Below are positions 24,701 to 34,448 of a stretch of DNA of 64,000 nucleotides, in pieces. The notes beneath the pieces are model-generated. The model worked only from the letters and a program-made list of their open reading frames with translations. It made no database searches and was not told the origin of the DNA. Numbering within the stretch: position 1 is the first letter of the stretch; the number at the start of each line of letters is the position of its first letter. Source of the stretch: Luidia sarsii (lineage: Eukaryota; Echinodermata; Asteroidea; Paxillosida; Luidiidae); assembly GCA_949987565.1 (NCBI GenBank), contig OX465107.1:67001-131000 (forward strand), in the 5' to 3' direction. The position numbers and the translations under genes are program-made.

Positions 24701-27700
24701 AGACACTATGACACAGATCAAACTTTCAATGCCCAAGATTAAGACAAGACGATCTTGAGAAGAAGTGGTATTAAATTAGACAGACAAAAGGGACAGACAA
24801 GATGTAAAATCCATTCCAGACAATCACCTGAGAAAGTGAGTTTTGTCTACTCCTTGAGCGACTTCCTCGCTGTCTTACACTGCTATCTGTCGGTGATGTG
24901 CCATCGCTGACTGGAAGAGGGTCCTTTGGATCTGTGTCTTTTGCTTCTGATTGATAAGTACCAGTCGGTTCTATCAACAGAGAAAACAGAAGTAAATGGT
25001 ACAGTATTACAAATAGACTGAAAGTAAATTGAAATATGGCAATCATTTCAAAGAACTGAAAGAATTAAAGGGGCTGATTCTGCTGGGTTTCTCCCTTGCA
25101 GTAGCTAGTCCAATCCCCCTGTAAGTTTTTTAGATGCAAGTTAGGCAATGTTTGCTCATAATTTCATCAAGACTTGTAACAGAATGATCATGAACCTATT
25201 GGGGATTCTGCAGTCATGCTGTAGGATGTTATACAGGCCAATAGATGATGGCATCAATGTGAAGACACTGGGTTGAAATTATCCTTTAAGGTAAAACTGT
25301 TGCATACCATTTGGGGCCAGGGGCCGGGGCCGAGGCCGGGGCCAAGCAGTCGCGGTTCTCCGTGATGAAGTTACTTTTGTTCATGTACTGGTTTTTTAGA
25401 TTCCCCATTTGCGGTCTAGTGCCTTTTGTGAATTCCAAAATGGCGATGGGCACAGAACACAAGTACATGCACATGTAGGGTAAATAGGTATATGGAGATT
25501 TCTGGGAGAAGTATAAACCCCTCGCCCACGTTTTGTGGAGTTGAGTTTTGCAGTGCAGGAGCCAGAGTGTCTCGCCGGGTTGGCTGTTGGCCAGCGGACC
25601 TTGTGGACCTTCAGCGCAGGGACTGTCGAGTCGGAGGGTTGCCGAGGGCTTTTTGCTACCCAGTCTTCTCTAGCTCCTGAACCCTTTCAATTTAGAAAAA
25701 TCCAGACTGATGGAAGAACGACCGAAAACAGAGGAAGAGCAGAGCAGTCAAAGTAACGGCCAAGATGGCAGAACTCACCATGTCTATGATGCTGCATGAC
25801 AAATGTGGGGTATCATCAGAGACTTTGGCTTTTGCTTTAGACAAATCCAAATGGCATTAGCTCACACTCACAGGTCTACCTGAGAACAGCAACCCAACAA
25901 TTGGGGTCACTAATGAAGTGCTGAGACCTTCTTACCTTTTGAACATGCTGATGACAGGACCTCTGCAGACAACTTGAAAATCCACTCACAGATTGTTGCA
26001 CTGCACAAACAAAGGCACAAAGTGTCCAGGTTAGTTCTGCAGTCTAACCTGACATTGTTTACGTACAAGATGCTAGAGTAAATGCAACAAAACTCTTGCA
26101 TACTGCTCACTGACTAAAATTACCTGCAATACATAAACATCAAAAATTAGAGGGCCTGATGTTTCAATTCCTAGCAGGACCTTTTCCAAAGGCAAAGTTG
26201 CTAGAGTAATAACAGGTCTTTATCGTTCAGTGGACTATTACTAGCATTGTTGGAGGTATCAAGGCCGGCATCAAGCCACAGGTCCGATTTTCATGGCCTT
26301 GGACTTTGACTTGACCTCAGAGTGCAATGCCTCGGCCTTGGACTTAGCATAACAAAGACCCTTAATGAAAAAAACCCTTTATGAAAATAGATTAAACAGT
26401 GAAGGACTGAAAAGGCTGGTCACACATTCGTGTTGTAGATGGCGACATCTTTTCATTGAAAAATGCAAAATGTGTGTTTTGCTCAGCTGAATACGAAAAC
26501 TGAAACTGGATTTTTCACGGCCAGGGGAATAAAATTAACGAGCAGATATAAGACAGTGTTCATTCAGGAAATGCTCTAAACAAGTACAGTGGACTGTCTG
26601 TCAAGTGTCAATGAAGAAGAATCAAAGAATCATTAGCTGGCCTCGGCCTCAGAGGTTGTGCCCTTACTACAATTCTGATAAGTCCACTTTGGTCCTCACA
26701 ATTTGAATTCCTTTCCACCACTTGCTTAACACAAATGTAGTCATTGTACCATACTTCATTCAGTTTTATTTCATCATCAGTGAACCCAGCTACGTTCCCT
26801 AAACCACCCCATGTACAAAATCTTCAATCCTCCTACCGTGCCTATTCTCCTTTCAAAGTATGTTTTAAGCAAGGCAACAACAATAATTCAAACCAATGAC
26901 AGCCAGTCTATTGCTGCAGGTTTCTATCACTCACCTTGTGATGCCACTGAAGCCAGGCACATAAGCCTCCATCATATCCATGAAGTCTTCCACATCAAAG
27001 CCATCGTCATTCCCAATCTCTTCAAGGATTCCCACCAGGTAGTTCAGGACAATGTCATCAATGGATCTGGAGAGGGAGACCACAAATATCAATTGTGTAA
27101 GTAAAGGTTCACTTGGAGATTTGAAGGTTTTCATGGTGAGAATAGCAGGAGTAGATTTGTGGTGACACCATGCAACATTCTGTTTTGTTAGTATGTGTGG
27201 TTCTTTCTGTCTTCAGGAGTCTCCTGAAGACGAACAGAATATACTGTTTGAAACGTTGAGTTCCTCCGGTTCTTTTCAGAACCACACATACTCACAAAAG
27301 AGAATTTTGCATGGTGTCACCACAAACTTTTTCCTTCAAGCAGGGTCCACTTTATTGGAATGCTATCATCTAGGAAAGGAATGGATAAAACTTCTTTTCC
27401 CAAAACATTTTAAAATGTCAGTCAAACAGAAAAATGAAAAACAAACACAGAATTTTTTGAACAATTTGAATCCGAGACCCATTCCTTGAAAAGTGAACCA
27501 AATTTGAAAAAAGTGAAGTTCTTCTTTCATATTATTTTAAAGGGAAATGCAACCCACAGAAAAGTGTTGGCTTATCTGATTGGGTGTCCATCTTTTTGAA
27601 GGGGCCGCCAATAATTGCGGGGGATGTGACATCACAACGGAGACAACCCCGTCTGATTGGTCAATTAGACTTGTTCAATCATTTCAATTTTAACTAAAAA

Positions 27701-29240
27701 TATTAAATTATTAATCAACATTTTTACAATTTTATACCTAAATGTGTGAGAAAAAGTATTATAATTCTTTGCATATTTATGTTTTTTCGCTTTGATCACT
27801 AGTAGAATTATGCGTGGGGATTGCGTATAGTCTCGATCTACAAACACTTTTACACCTGTTAGCGAAGCTGTGTGTAGCTTATTGGGGGTCAGGGGTCAGG
27901 GACTTCCCTGAAACCTCACTGCAGCAGTGCATGCTATGCACACAATAGTGCTGGGTGACAGGAGTTGTGGTCAGCGACCAGGGAATAAACAGTGTTGGCT
28001 ATTGGAGTCGCTTCGCCAATAACGTGCAAATTACGGCACGGTATGTATAATCCCCCTTCTTCCTCCATGGTACCATATATGTACATGTACGGCATGTTCC
28101 TTCAGTATTTTTATCAGCTTCGAGCCGGTGAGTTTGGCCCGCAAGTCCTCCTTCCAATTAATCCTCCTCAGTGAAGTGATCGCTACAAATTATACAAATT
28201 ATTTCAACTGTATTTGTAGCCGATTTTGAGAAATTTCTCAACTTTGATTGCCGCAGCCCACTTCCTAAACAACTCAGGTCTCTTGTCCTTGTTGAGAACT
28301 GCATGGAAAGATTTCCCCAGCTTTTTCCCGCTGGCATTTAGACATCCAAAAACCTGGCAGTACACCATCGTTCAGCTCGCGAGTGTATGCAAACTGCATC
28401 CAGTATAGTAGGGGTACATGCGTCCGGGCCCATACGGGAGTTTTCCGTTGTGATGTCACACCCCGCGCAATGATTGGCGGCCCCTTCGAAAAGATAGCAG
28501 GTTGCGGTAACCTAGGTTGCAGGAACGTAAATTCAACCACTGAATTCCACGATTTTCCCCTCTTTATGAAACTCGTAGGTGAGTAGCACATAGATAACTG
28601 TAGGTTGTTTTTAACACCCAATCAGATAAGCCAAGAATTTTAACAAGAAGGAAGAAGAAGAAACTAGAAAAAAAAAATCAGTAAGACTTTTTGCAGCAAA
28701 TACGTCACCAGTATCAATATAATAATACATAACATTTATAAGGGGCTTAATACGACTGCTTTTAAGCACACCAGTGTCTGTCTACAAAATACAAATTACA
28801 AATACCAGATTATTAACAAGGACTGATCAATAATACAGGTAACACAATGCCAACAAAATGGTCAAACATACAAGGGATAAGATGGTGTACACCTCCCTAG
28901 ACTGATACACAACCGATCTTGTAAGGAATTTAATTATGAATTAAAAAGGCTTGTTTCCAGCAAGGTCTTAAACTGGTCAAGGGATTGGGTGTTATGAATA
29001 TGTGCAGGTAGTCTGTTCCAAAGGGTAGGGGCACTTACTGAAATATGAATGTAGAATGTTGAACAGTGAACACATGGGTATGGGTTCAGTTGTTACTTTG
29101 AGCTACTCTGTGTATCTAATGTCACAGTCAACCATGTTTGTTTTTAAACTCAATTATTTTACTTACCCAATGGAGGAGTGAGGTAGGTGCACTTTCAAGA
29201 ACTTGTCCAATTCACCTTTGACTATTTCTGTTTTATCCAT
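15761..29240 (-). CDS. CUEDC2: CUE domain-containing protein 2, 8 coding exons
   Basis: Ubiquitin-binding adaptor; vertebrate CUEDC2 regulates IKK/NF-kB signalling, steroid-receptor turnover and APC/C-Cdh1. Coding exons in order of translation: 29240-29167, 27066-26935, 26000-25936, 24970-24828, 24273-24070, 18638-18444, 17059-16937 and 15907-15761. Phases agree; 1083 nt, 360 aa. The N-terminus has [12 protein letters not shown], matching the conserved vertebrate MMEAYVPGF segment. Exon 4 is Ser/Arg-rich and low complexity. Exon 6 holds the CUE domain, about residues 218-256, with the MFP motif and a late LL pair. Exon 5 holds a second, diverged CUE-like segment, about 153-190 (LLLEMFS, then AIQAML). 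The C-terminus, from exon 7 on ([45 protein letters not shown]), matches the vertebrate tail closely. A noncoding first exon probably ends at 30200, with the UTR resuming near 29346. Longer than human (287 aa), mainly through exons 4 and 5. Confidence 0.92.
15975..16872. repeat. 900-bp polypurine/polypyrimidine tract in CUEDC2 intron 7
   Basis: The + strand is almost pure G and A: irregular GGAGG, GGGAAAGGAGAGGAGTGG and GGATGAGG units at 15975-16760, ending in a perfect (GGA)n at 16763-16872. CUEDC2 is read from the other strand, so the pre-mRNA carries a C/U tract occupying almost the entire 1029-nt intron 15908-16936. The sequence is triplex- and quadruplex-prone. Long Ser/Pro or Gly/Glu frames across it are artefacts. 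Confidence 0.95.
17599..18150 (+). pseudogene. Penelope-like element C-terminal RT/GIY-YIG fragment, frameshifted
   Basis: The first ~110 codons encode the junction of reverse transcriptase and the GIY-YIG endonuclease: [11 protein letters not shown], then [29 protein letters not shown], and [11 protein letters not shown]. These are landmarks of the Penelope GIY-YIG domain. At about 17930 the homologous frame shifts: the expected continuation ([26 protein letters not shown]) is in another frame. The element is dead and lacks the main RT domain and start. It lies in an intron of CUEDC2 on the opposite strand. Confidence 0.85.
18147..18180 (+). other. Hammerhead-ribozyme-like motif of the Penelope element
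   Basis: CTGATGA at 18147-18153, a short hairpin GTTA/TAAC around GCAGT, then GAAACGTC at 18173-18180, directly downstream of the GIY-YIG remnant. Hammerhead motifs are known in Penelope-like retroelements, and the two conserved boxes are present in the right order. Helix II is imperfect and helix III is not obvious, so self-cleavage is uncertain. Confidence 0.5.
19484..23239 (+). repeat. ~60-bp tandem repeat array, about 60 copies, in CUEDC2 intron 5
   Basis: Core unit: GTCTTAGGACGTGCCATA, then CATAGGTCTACATGTAG, then ATTCATCTTTCAGCCAGTC. Unit lengths are mainly 58, 60 and 66 bp, differing in the joint (TTATG, TTACATG, TTACATGTACATG). A 48-bp form lacks the CAGCCATTCTTAC part. Short-form joints lie near 19880, 20226, 20512, 21222 and 21510, with spacings of about 346, 286, 710 and 288 bp, showing block duplications. 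Frames reading [14 protein letters not shown] across it are by-products of unit lengths divisible by three. It is not a CRISPR: there are no unique spacers. Confidence 0.97.
24470..24560 (+). mobile_element. Dispersed repeat family B (Penelope-tail-like) copy
   Basis: TCATGCTAGGATTGAAACAT then CAGGCCTCCTAATTCTTTAT. A diverged copy of the family whose cleaner members read CCTGCTAGGATCGAAACGTC and CAGGCCCTCC at 38700 and 41780. It lies in CUEDC2 intron 4. Confidence 0.6.
26140..26215 (-). mobile_element. Dispersed repeat family B copy
   Basis: On the minus strand: CTTTGCCTTTGGAAAAGGTC, CTGCTAGGAATTGAAACATC, then AGGCCCTCTAATTTTTGATG and the tail CTGCAGGTAATTTTAGTCAG in part. It sits in CUEDC2 intron 2, on the same strand as the gene. 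Confidence 0.65.
27118..27345. mobile_element. Penelope-related foldback in CUEDC2 intron 1
   Basis: The left arm holds GATTTGTGGTGACACCATGC and AGTATGTGTGGTTCT. The right arm holds AGAACCACACATACTCAC and GCATGGTGTCACCACAAAC, its inverted partner. The centre has CTCCTGAAGACG, a hairpin AACAG-AATATA-CTGTT, then TGAAACGTTGAG. It shares its words with the elements at 10356 and 17340. Confidence 0.7.
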
Positions 29241-30250
29241 TGTGCTACTGCTGAACAGACGTCACTAATGATCAACCAGGGTTACGAATCAGCTTGAAGC
29301 TGTGGTCATATCCACGTGTAGTTTGGATTTATCCATCACATTCCTGTTTGGAAAACAAAAAGAGGAAATCACATGAAAAGCTTGGATCAAACATGAAACA
29401 CAAAGACTAATTGACCACATGTATCATGAGCCTATATGGAAAAACAGAGTGAAAGCTGCTAAAGAGAAATATCAAAAATTAGGAGGGCCTGAGGTTTTTA
29501 TCATTGTAGTACATTTTCCTGCCTTTGAGAAAGGTCTGCTATGGTTGTGTCCAGTGCCAAGCGCAATTCCCGTGATGTTACGGTGTGTCACTGTGTGCGG
29601 TCACTGCGGTGCATAACTTAAATTATTTCTATTTAATTCCAAATACTTGTAGTTGTACCCTACATTTGAATGAACGTGCATGCAGTGCTTGGCCACGTGA
29701 GATATATTTTTGTTTTCAGGAACTAGTACTAAGGTGTCTAAAAATGTTTATAGGTTTCAAACAAAATGAAAGGTTCACAACTTCACAAATCACACCAGGA
29801 TTTACAACAGAGTTTTACTGTCTTGATTGCTTCATTTCAAATTCAAGAGCAAACTTGGGTCCCTGCACAAAGTTAACATCGGTTTGACGCAGTGAGCGCC
29901 AACCACGCGGACCAACTCGAGTTTGCATGCGCATGCTTAGGTTTGCACTGCTGACCTCACACACCGATGTTTGCGGTGGACAGTGGCGCAGTCCAATTGG
30001 CTGCATGGCTGCACTGGTTAAAAGCGTCCGAATATTGGGCAAGCTCCCGACAGTTTTATTGACAATAATATGCCTTGAAATAACCATTCCTGGGCAGCAT
30101 AAACGCTGCACTCAGCCCCTTATAAACACAAATACCACTAAATTCTCCCTTGTGTGATACGTACCAGGAAAACACGAGATAAAAAGGAGAAAAACTTACC
30201 GAAATCAAAACAGAACCGCCAAGCTTCACATGAACGGGCTCCTCAGTAGC
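29241..30250 (-). promoter_or_regulatory. Probable CUEDC2 5-prime UTR and promoter-side region
   Basis: On the minus strand, an acceptor CCAAACAG at about 29347-29354 opens a UTR that runs to the ATG at 29240, and a donor ..TTTCG/GTAAGTT at 30200 would end a noncoding first exon. Two upstream ATGs occur in the UTR, including one that opens a 14-codon frame. The exon pairing is inferred from splice signals only. Confidence 0.4.
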
Positions 30251-30340
30251 ATGTAAAATGTAATACGAGTACACAGGGTACCAGACTCATTGTTATTGAT
30301 GAGCGCCCTCATGAGTTCAAATTATTACAGCCATCTGGAC

Positions 30341-30456
30341 AATCTATCTTAGGCTGGTTCCCGTCCCCTACATGGTCTCCAGACGTCTCACGTCCTCCGG
30401 AGGACGTGAGACGTCTGGAGACCATGTAGGGGACGGGAACCAGCCTAAATCTATCT
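30341..30456. mobile_element. Perfect 98-bp palindrome flanked by 9-bp target duplication
   Basis: 30350-30447 is an exact inverted repeat with no spacer: TAGGCTGGTTCCCGTCCCC at one end and its complement at the other, centred on CTCCGGAG. AATCTATCT flanks it on both sides (30341-30349 and 30448-30456). A 9-bp duplication is typical of Mutator-like transposons; hAT elements usually make 8. No coding capacity. Arms without a single mismatch suggest recent insertion or active homogenisation. Confidence 0.85.
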
Positions 30457-30879
30457 GGGCCAGTCGAACTGTATAAAGTACTGTATAAAGTTGTAACAGT
30501 TAGTGAAGGTGGATTTTTTTCAGAAAATAGCATTTTGCTATTACAGACATTTCCCGGCAATTTCATTCCTGGGGAATTTATACCCGATGAATTTCCTCAA
30601 TATTTTCAGCTTCTTTCTATAAGAAAGGGTGGGGAATAAAGCGAATTAAACTCCTTAATACCAGCATGGGTGGGGGCTTGGAGTTCGGTGCTATTAGTGG
30701 CGAAGTCTGGGAAGGATGCATTCAAACTATGCCACATTTTCCTAACATTGACCCAATTTCTCTCTCTATTCAACTCCCTTTCTGACCTTTTTGACGAGGA
30801 CGAAGCGGTGGAGCTAGGAGAATAAAAATTGAAGAGTTTCCAGCCAGATTTTACTTTGGGCCTATAGTCCAACGCCAGC

Positions 30880-31015
30880 ACATCTCCGGCACTCTTTCTC
30901 CTGAAGACGAACAAGCCCCCCGCCTGGTTCTTTTCAGTACAACACTCACCCACAAAAGAGCAGCCCTGTGCATATCATGACGTCATCGCAAACCTCATAA
31001 TCAGTGCTACCATCA
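30880..31015 (+). mobile_element. Penelope-related tail fragment
   Basis: CTCCTGAAGACGAACA, then GGTTCTTTTCAG, CTCACCCACAAAAGAGCAG and TCATGACGTCATCGCAAACC. The order is the same as the right half of the 27118-27345 element, with the hairpin-GAAACG segment deleted. Confidence 0.55.
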
Positions 31016-31084
31016 TGCACAGCCTAGAGTTATTTTGAATTAAAAACTGCGTCCTCTTTGTGTTCCCCGAACTACTGTCGCCAG

Positions 31085-31490
31085 GTTTGTAGCAATTGGT
31101 AGTATAGCCTTGGTCCCCGGGGATTCTACTACGGCAGATTAATGGTTGAATGCTTCAATGGTTGACTAGCGCCCCCAACCCCCACCCCGTAATGAACACC
31201 TGGTAGTTAACTACAGTATTTGGGAAGACCACCGTCAAAAGGCTAGGTAACTCAGGTAAATTAATTTTATAAATAATTACAAGTAATGGCAAAGAAATCT
31301 TGGACCTAGATTTTAACCAGAGACTTCTGGTCTCACATATCAGCGTTCTTACTACCGGAGCTATCCTGAGCCAAAACCACAGGTCTCGGGTTCAAATCCC
31401 AGTCCAGTCAGTTTTCTTTGCCATTTTCAGTTTTATTTTCAATTTATTCAAAATATCCCAGTCAGTTTTTCATCGATTTGTTTGAATCGT
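31085..31490. mobile_element. Composite family-A SINE, partly head-to-head
   Basis: The body words GGGAAGACCACCGTC and CTAGCGCCCCCAACCCC are followed by a reverse tRNA-like segment (CAGCGTTCTTACTACCGGAG) and then a forward box-B segment (GGGTTCAAATCCCAGTCCAG). It ends with GTCAGTTTTTCATCGATTTG. The mixture of orientations implies two nested or inverted copies. Confidence 0.65.
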
Positions 31491-32752
31491 CATTATCTGA
31501 GAGAGGGAACGGTCCACTGGCGGGAGGGAAATCTTGATCAGAAAGGAACACAATTCTGAGGGGAATAAAACAAATAACGACCAGGATTTCATAGAACAAA
31601 TCGATATTTGTTAATAAAAGAATGGAAAAAATATCCAGTTAACTTGACATTATTCTTTAAATTGGTTTGACATTACACTTAATTAGGTGTTTGCGATTAA
31701 GGTGTTAAACTCTACGGAGTGTGCTCAAAGAAATATTAGTTTACACTAATTCACCCTTAAAGTAAAATAAAAAAATAATGTGATAGAAATTCAATATCTA
31801 ATCTAAAAGTGCTTTATCTCAAACAAACGTTGCCATATTGTATCTTGAAGACCAAAAAAAATGATGGATAAAATGATAACAAAAATGACATCGCCGACGT
31901 TTGTCGTATGCATGTATTAGTTGATCAGAAGTCGGCTACTGTTTCACAGCAGAAAAGTTATCATACTTATAGGTAATGCCCAAATTAGGCGATTTAGACT
32001 GTAATCAATACTCGCAATGCAGTCTCTATCATTATTGTTGTCTCGATCTCCAAAATGAATTCTGTCACATCGATTTTGAATAGGAATTGTGACTTCTGGC
32101 TAATCTTGTCACCCTTAACTGTTGATAAAGTTTTAAAATTTTAACGTTTTAACATGTAACATTTTATTCACCCAACATTATTTACATCACAATATAATTA
32201 TTGAGCTAACAACGCCCTGCTTATAGCGATAGGCTTAGACAACCAAAGGCAACCAGTTAACACCAAGATTCTTAAAGAATGCACAGCAAACTGTTGATTA
32301 CAATAATGGCTCTTGTTAAGGCGTGAATTAAAAACATTAGAAACTCATTTTTTATCAAACTTCCTCTCCGCTTATAACAGAAAAATAAAAGCATTTTCCT
32401 TTCATTCTTATGAAGGTAAAACGTTTATCACACCAGACTGAAATTCCTCATTAACCATTCTGTTTCAGCTAGCTATCACCAACTACTGAAATCTTGTGGA
32501 GAATTATACCGATGACATTCGTCTGAGCCATTGTTGAATGGCGCATTCAGAATTCAAAGTCTATTGACGCCAAGCACGTTCACACTGTGCACGGTTAAGT
32601 GCATTAGCCTAGACTGATTCACCATGTTGCATACAATATTCTTTTTTTAAGTCAGTAGGAAATAATACTAAGGTTTGAATACATTATTTAATATTCTTCA
32701 ACGCAGGATACAAGCCAGGAAACCCTTCGTACATGAAATGCATACCCACGTT
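31491..32752. other. Intergenic, no gene seen
   Basis: AT-rich, with no recognisable exon or repeat. Confidence 0.45.
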
Positions 32753-34448
32753 TTATTTGAAATTGGGAGACTGGCTGATGGTATCTTTGTCGAGACAATA
32801 GAGGGCACTATCCACCAACTCTAACCCTTCGGGGGCAATAGCATCTCGTGCGAATTTTAACAGATCGAAACCTGATGTCATGTCTCCTTTCAGTCCGATA
32901 AGCTCGCATCTCATGACGAATATGACCGCCTTGTATGGCTCCCCAGGGGTGAAGCGTTTGTACAACCCTGTTTTACCGATGGTAATACCTTCAGGCAGAG
33001 CGGTTTTCATGGCGTTAATTCCGCTCCATTTCAGCCACTCTTTCTCCAGCTCACAACTGTTGCTCATGTCGGTGTCCGAGACTGTGGCCTGTTCAATGGA
33101 TGATGGAGGATAATTAAGGTTGAGAAGATCAAACATTAGGACAGCCTGACCTTTCGATCCCAACAGGACCTTACTAAGGTCCTGCTGTTATCGGAACGTC
33201 GGGTCCGTGCGTGCATATTACTGCAGATTTAGAAGACAAGGTTTCCATCTGATTTTTGGATGTACAACATTTTTACTTGCCGTCACTGGCTTTCATGTTC
33301 TTGGAAAGATTTTCAGTAAATATTCCATCTAGTATACCAAAACGTTTATTTTCCATGGAGTTCAACCATTTAAAACTGTTCTTTCACGAATTACCTCAAC
33401 GAATAATTCTTACCACATCTGACAACCTAGATGACTAAGCACTACATTAGACTGAACAGTCTTTGTTTCAATAGAAAGTTTAGAATGAACTCACTCTGTA
33501 TGCACTGAGAATAAAGAAGGAATCAAGTCGAGGCGGCAAGTCGGGTATAATGCGTTGACCATCCAGTGTAGCAATTTCCTCATATCCGCCTGATGACATA
33601 ACACAACACATTTCCAAGGATTACCATTGTATCACTGTTACATAACTCAATGGGAAGGGGAAAGGAACTCCAATTATTATGAGATGAGTGGAGGTGGACT
33701 AATCATACCTGGGTGATTGACTTGTATCCCAGGCATACCGTGTCCTTTGACCACCGCTTTGATTAGTTCTGGGTCCGGTCGCATGAAATCCTCGGTGATT
33801 CTCTCATGTGATCCGGTGAATGTAGAGAAGTTGGCGTACGGGAACATCCCTGCACGTACAGGAAAACAAGGTTCAAAACAGCATTATACTGAAGCTAATT
33901 GGTTCCTAACTATATCATGAAATCCTATGCCAACTGTATTGACAACTGTACACTACACAAGGGCATCTTCTGTCATTTTAACGATGAATCCGACCGCAAC
34001 TGACTGACATTAATGTCAAGGTAGAAACGCCGACAAGTATTGTCTGAGCTTGGCAAAATAACTCGGATAACTTTCGCAAGCATTCGCTGAATTATTAATC
34101 CCAAAAAGGATGTACTAACAGGTAGCGACAAAAGTCCAATTAAATTCGAGGTTACGAGGCGTTCCAATAGATTCTGCATGTACCACTGAGCGGTTCACAT
34201 TAGCATAGGATAGTTACGGCGAGCACTGGAAACGATGAGGTCATAGAAATGCGATGGTGGTCTGATTTCTGCCTCCACTTACCATTTGCCTCGACATTCC
34301 TGTGCAGCTGAGCAGCTACGTAATGATTCAAGGTTTCCACGTACTTCCCCAGACTCTTCCAACCATCCACAAATGTAGGGAAACCTGGCGGAGGTGTGAT
34401 CTTCTCATAGAAGTTGACCACAGCGCACAGATTGTTATTGTCCGACAT
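32753..34448 (-). CDS. Unrecognised four-exon protein
   Basis: I do not recognise this family. Coding exons in order: 34448-34283, 33849-33709, 33589-33495, then the last exon ending at the stop 32753-32755. Donors and acceptors are canonical and phases agree. The last exon can start at 33181 or 33088. Both acceptors are in frame, giving 276 or 245 aa. The protein begins MSDNNNLCAVVNFYEKI, so there is no signal peptide and it is probably cytosolic. It has no membrane segment. Visible features: a Gly/Pro-containing middle (GHGMPGIQVNHPGGYEE), a PDLPPRLDSFFIL strand-like stretch and a basic-hydrophobic YKAVIFVMRCELIG segment near the end. The stretch between the two acceptors matches dispersed repeat family B. 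A 5-prime UTR acceptor lies just upstream of the ATG. Reality as a gene is fairly sure; function unknown. Confidence 0.7.
33088..33190 (-). mobile_element. Family-B repeat at the start of a coding exon
   Basis: On the minus strand: AGGACCTTAGTAAGGTCCTG, TTGGGATCGAAAGGTCAGG, then CTGTCCTAATGTTTGATC. It aligns word by word with the family consensus TGAGAAAGGTCCTGCTAGG, ATCGAAACGTCAGGCCCTCC, TAATTTTTGAT. The stretch stays open in the frame of the gene around it. Confidence 0.6.

Noticed and set aside
26811..27104. + strand frame over CUEDC2 exon 2
   Set aside because: Shadow of the minus-strand exon 26935-27066, which matches the conserved MMEAYVPGF region.
30606..30953. 115-codon minus-strand frame
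   Set aside because: Its N-terminal third is the complement of a Penelope-type tail, it has no recognisable domain, and no splice partner was found.
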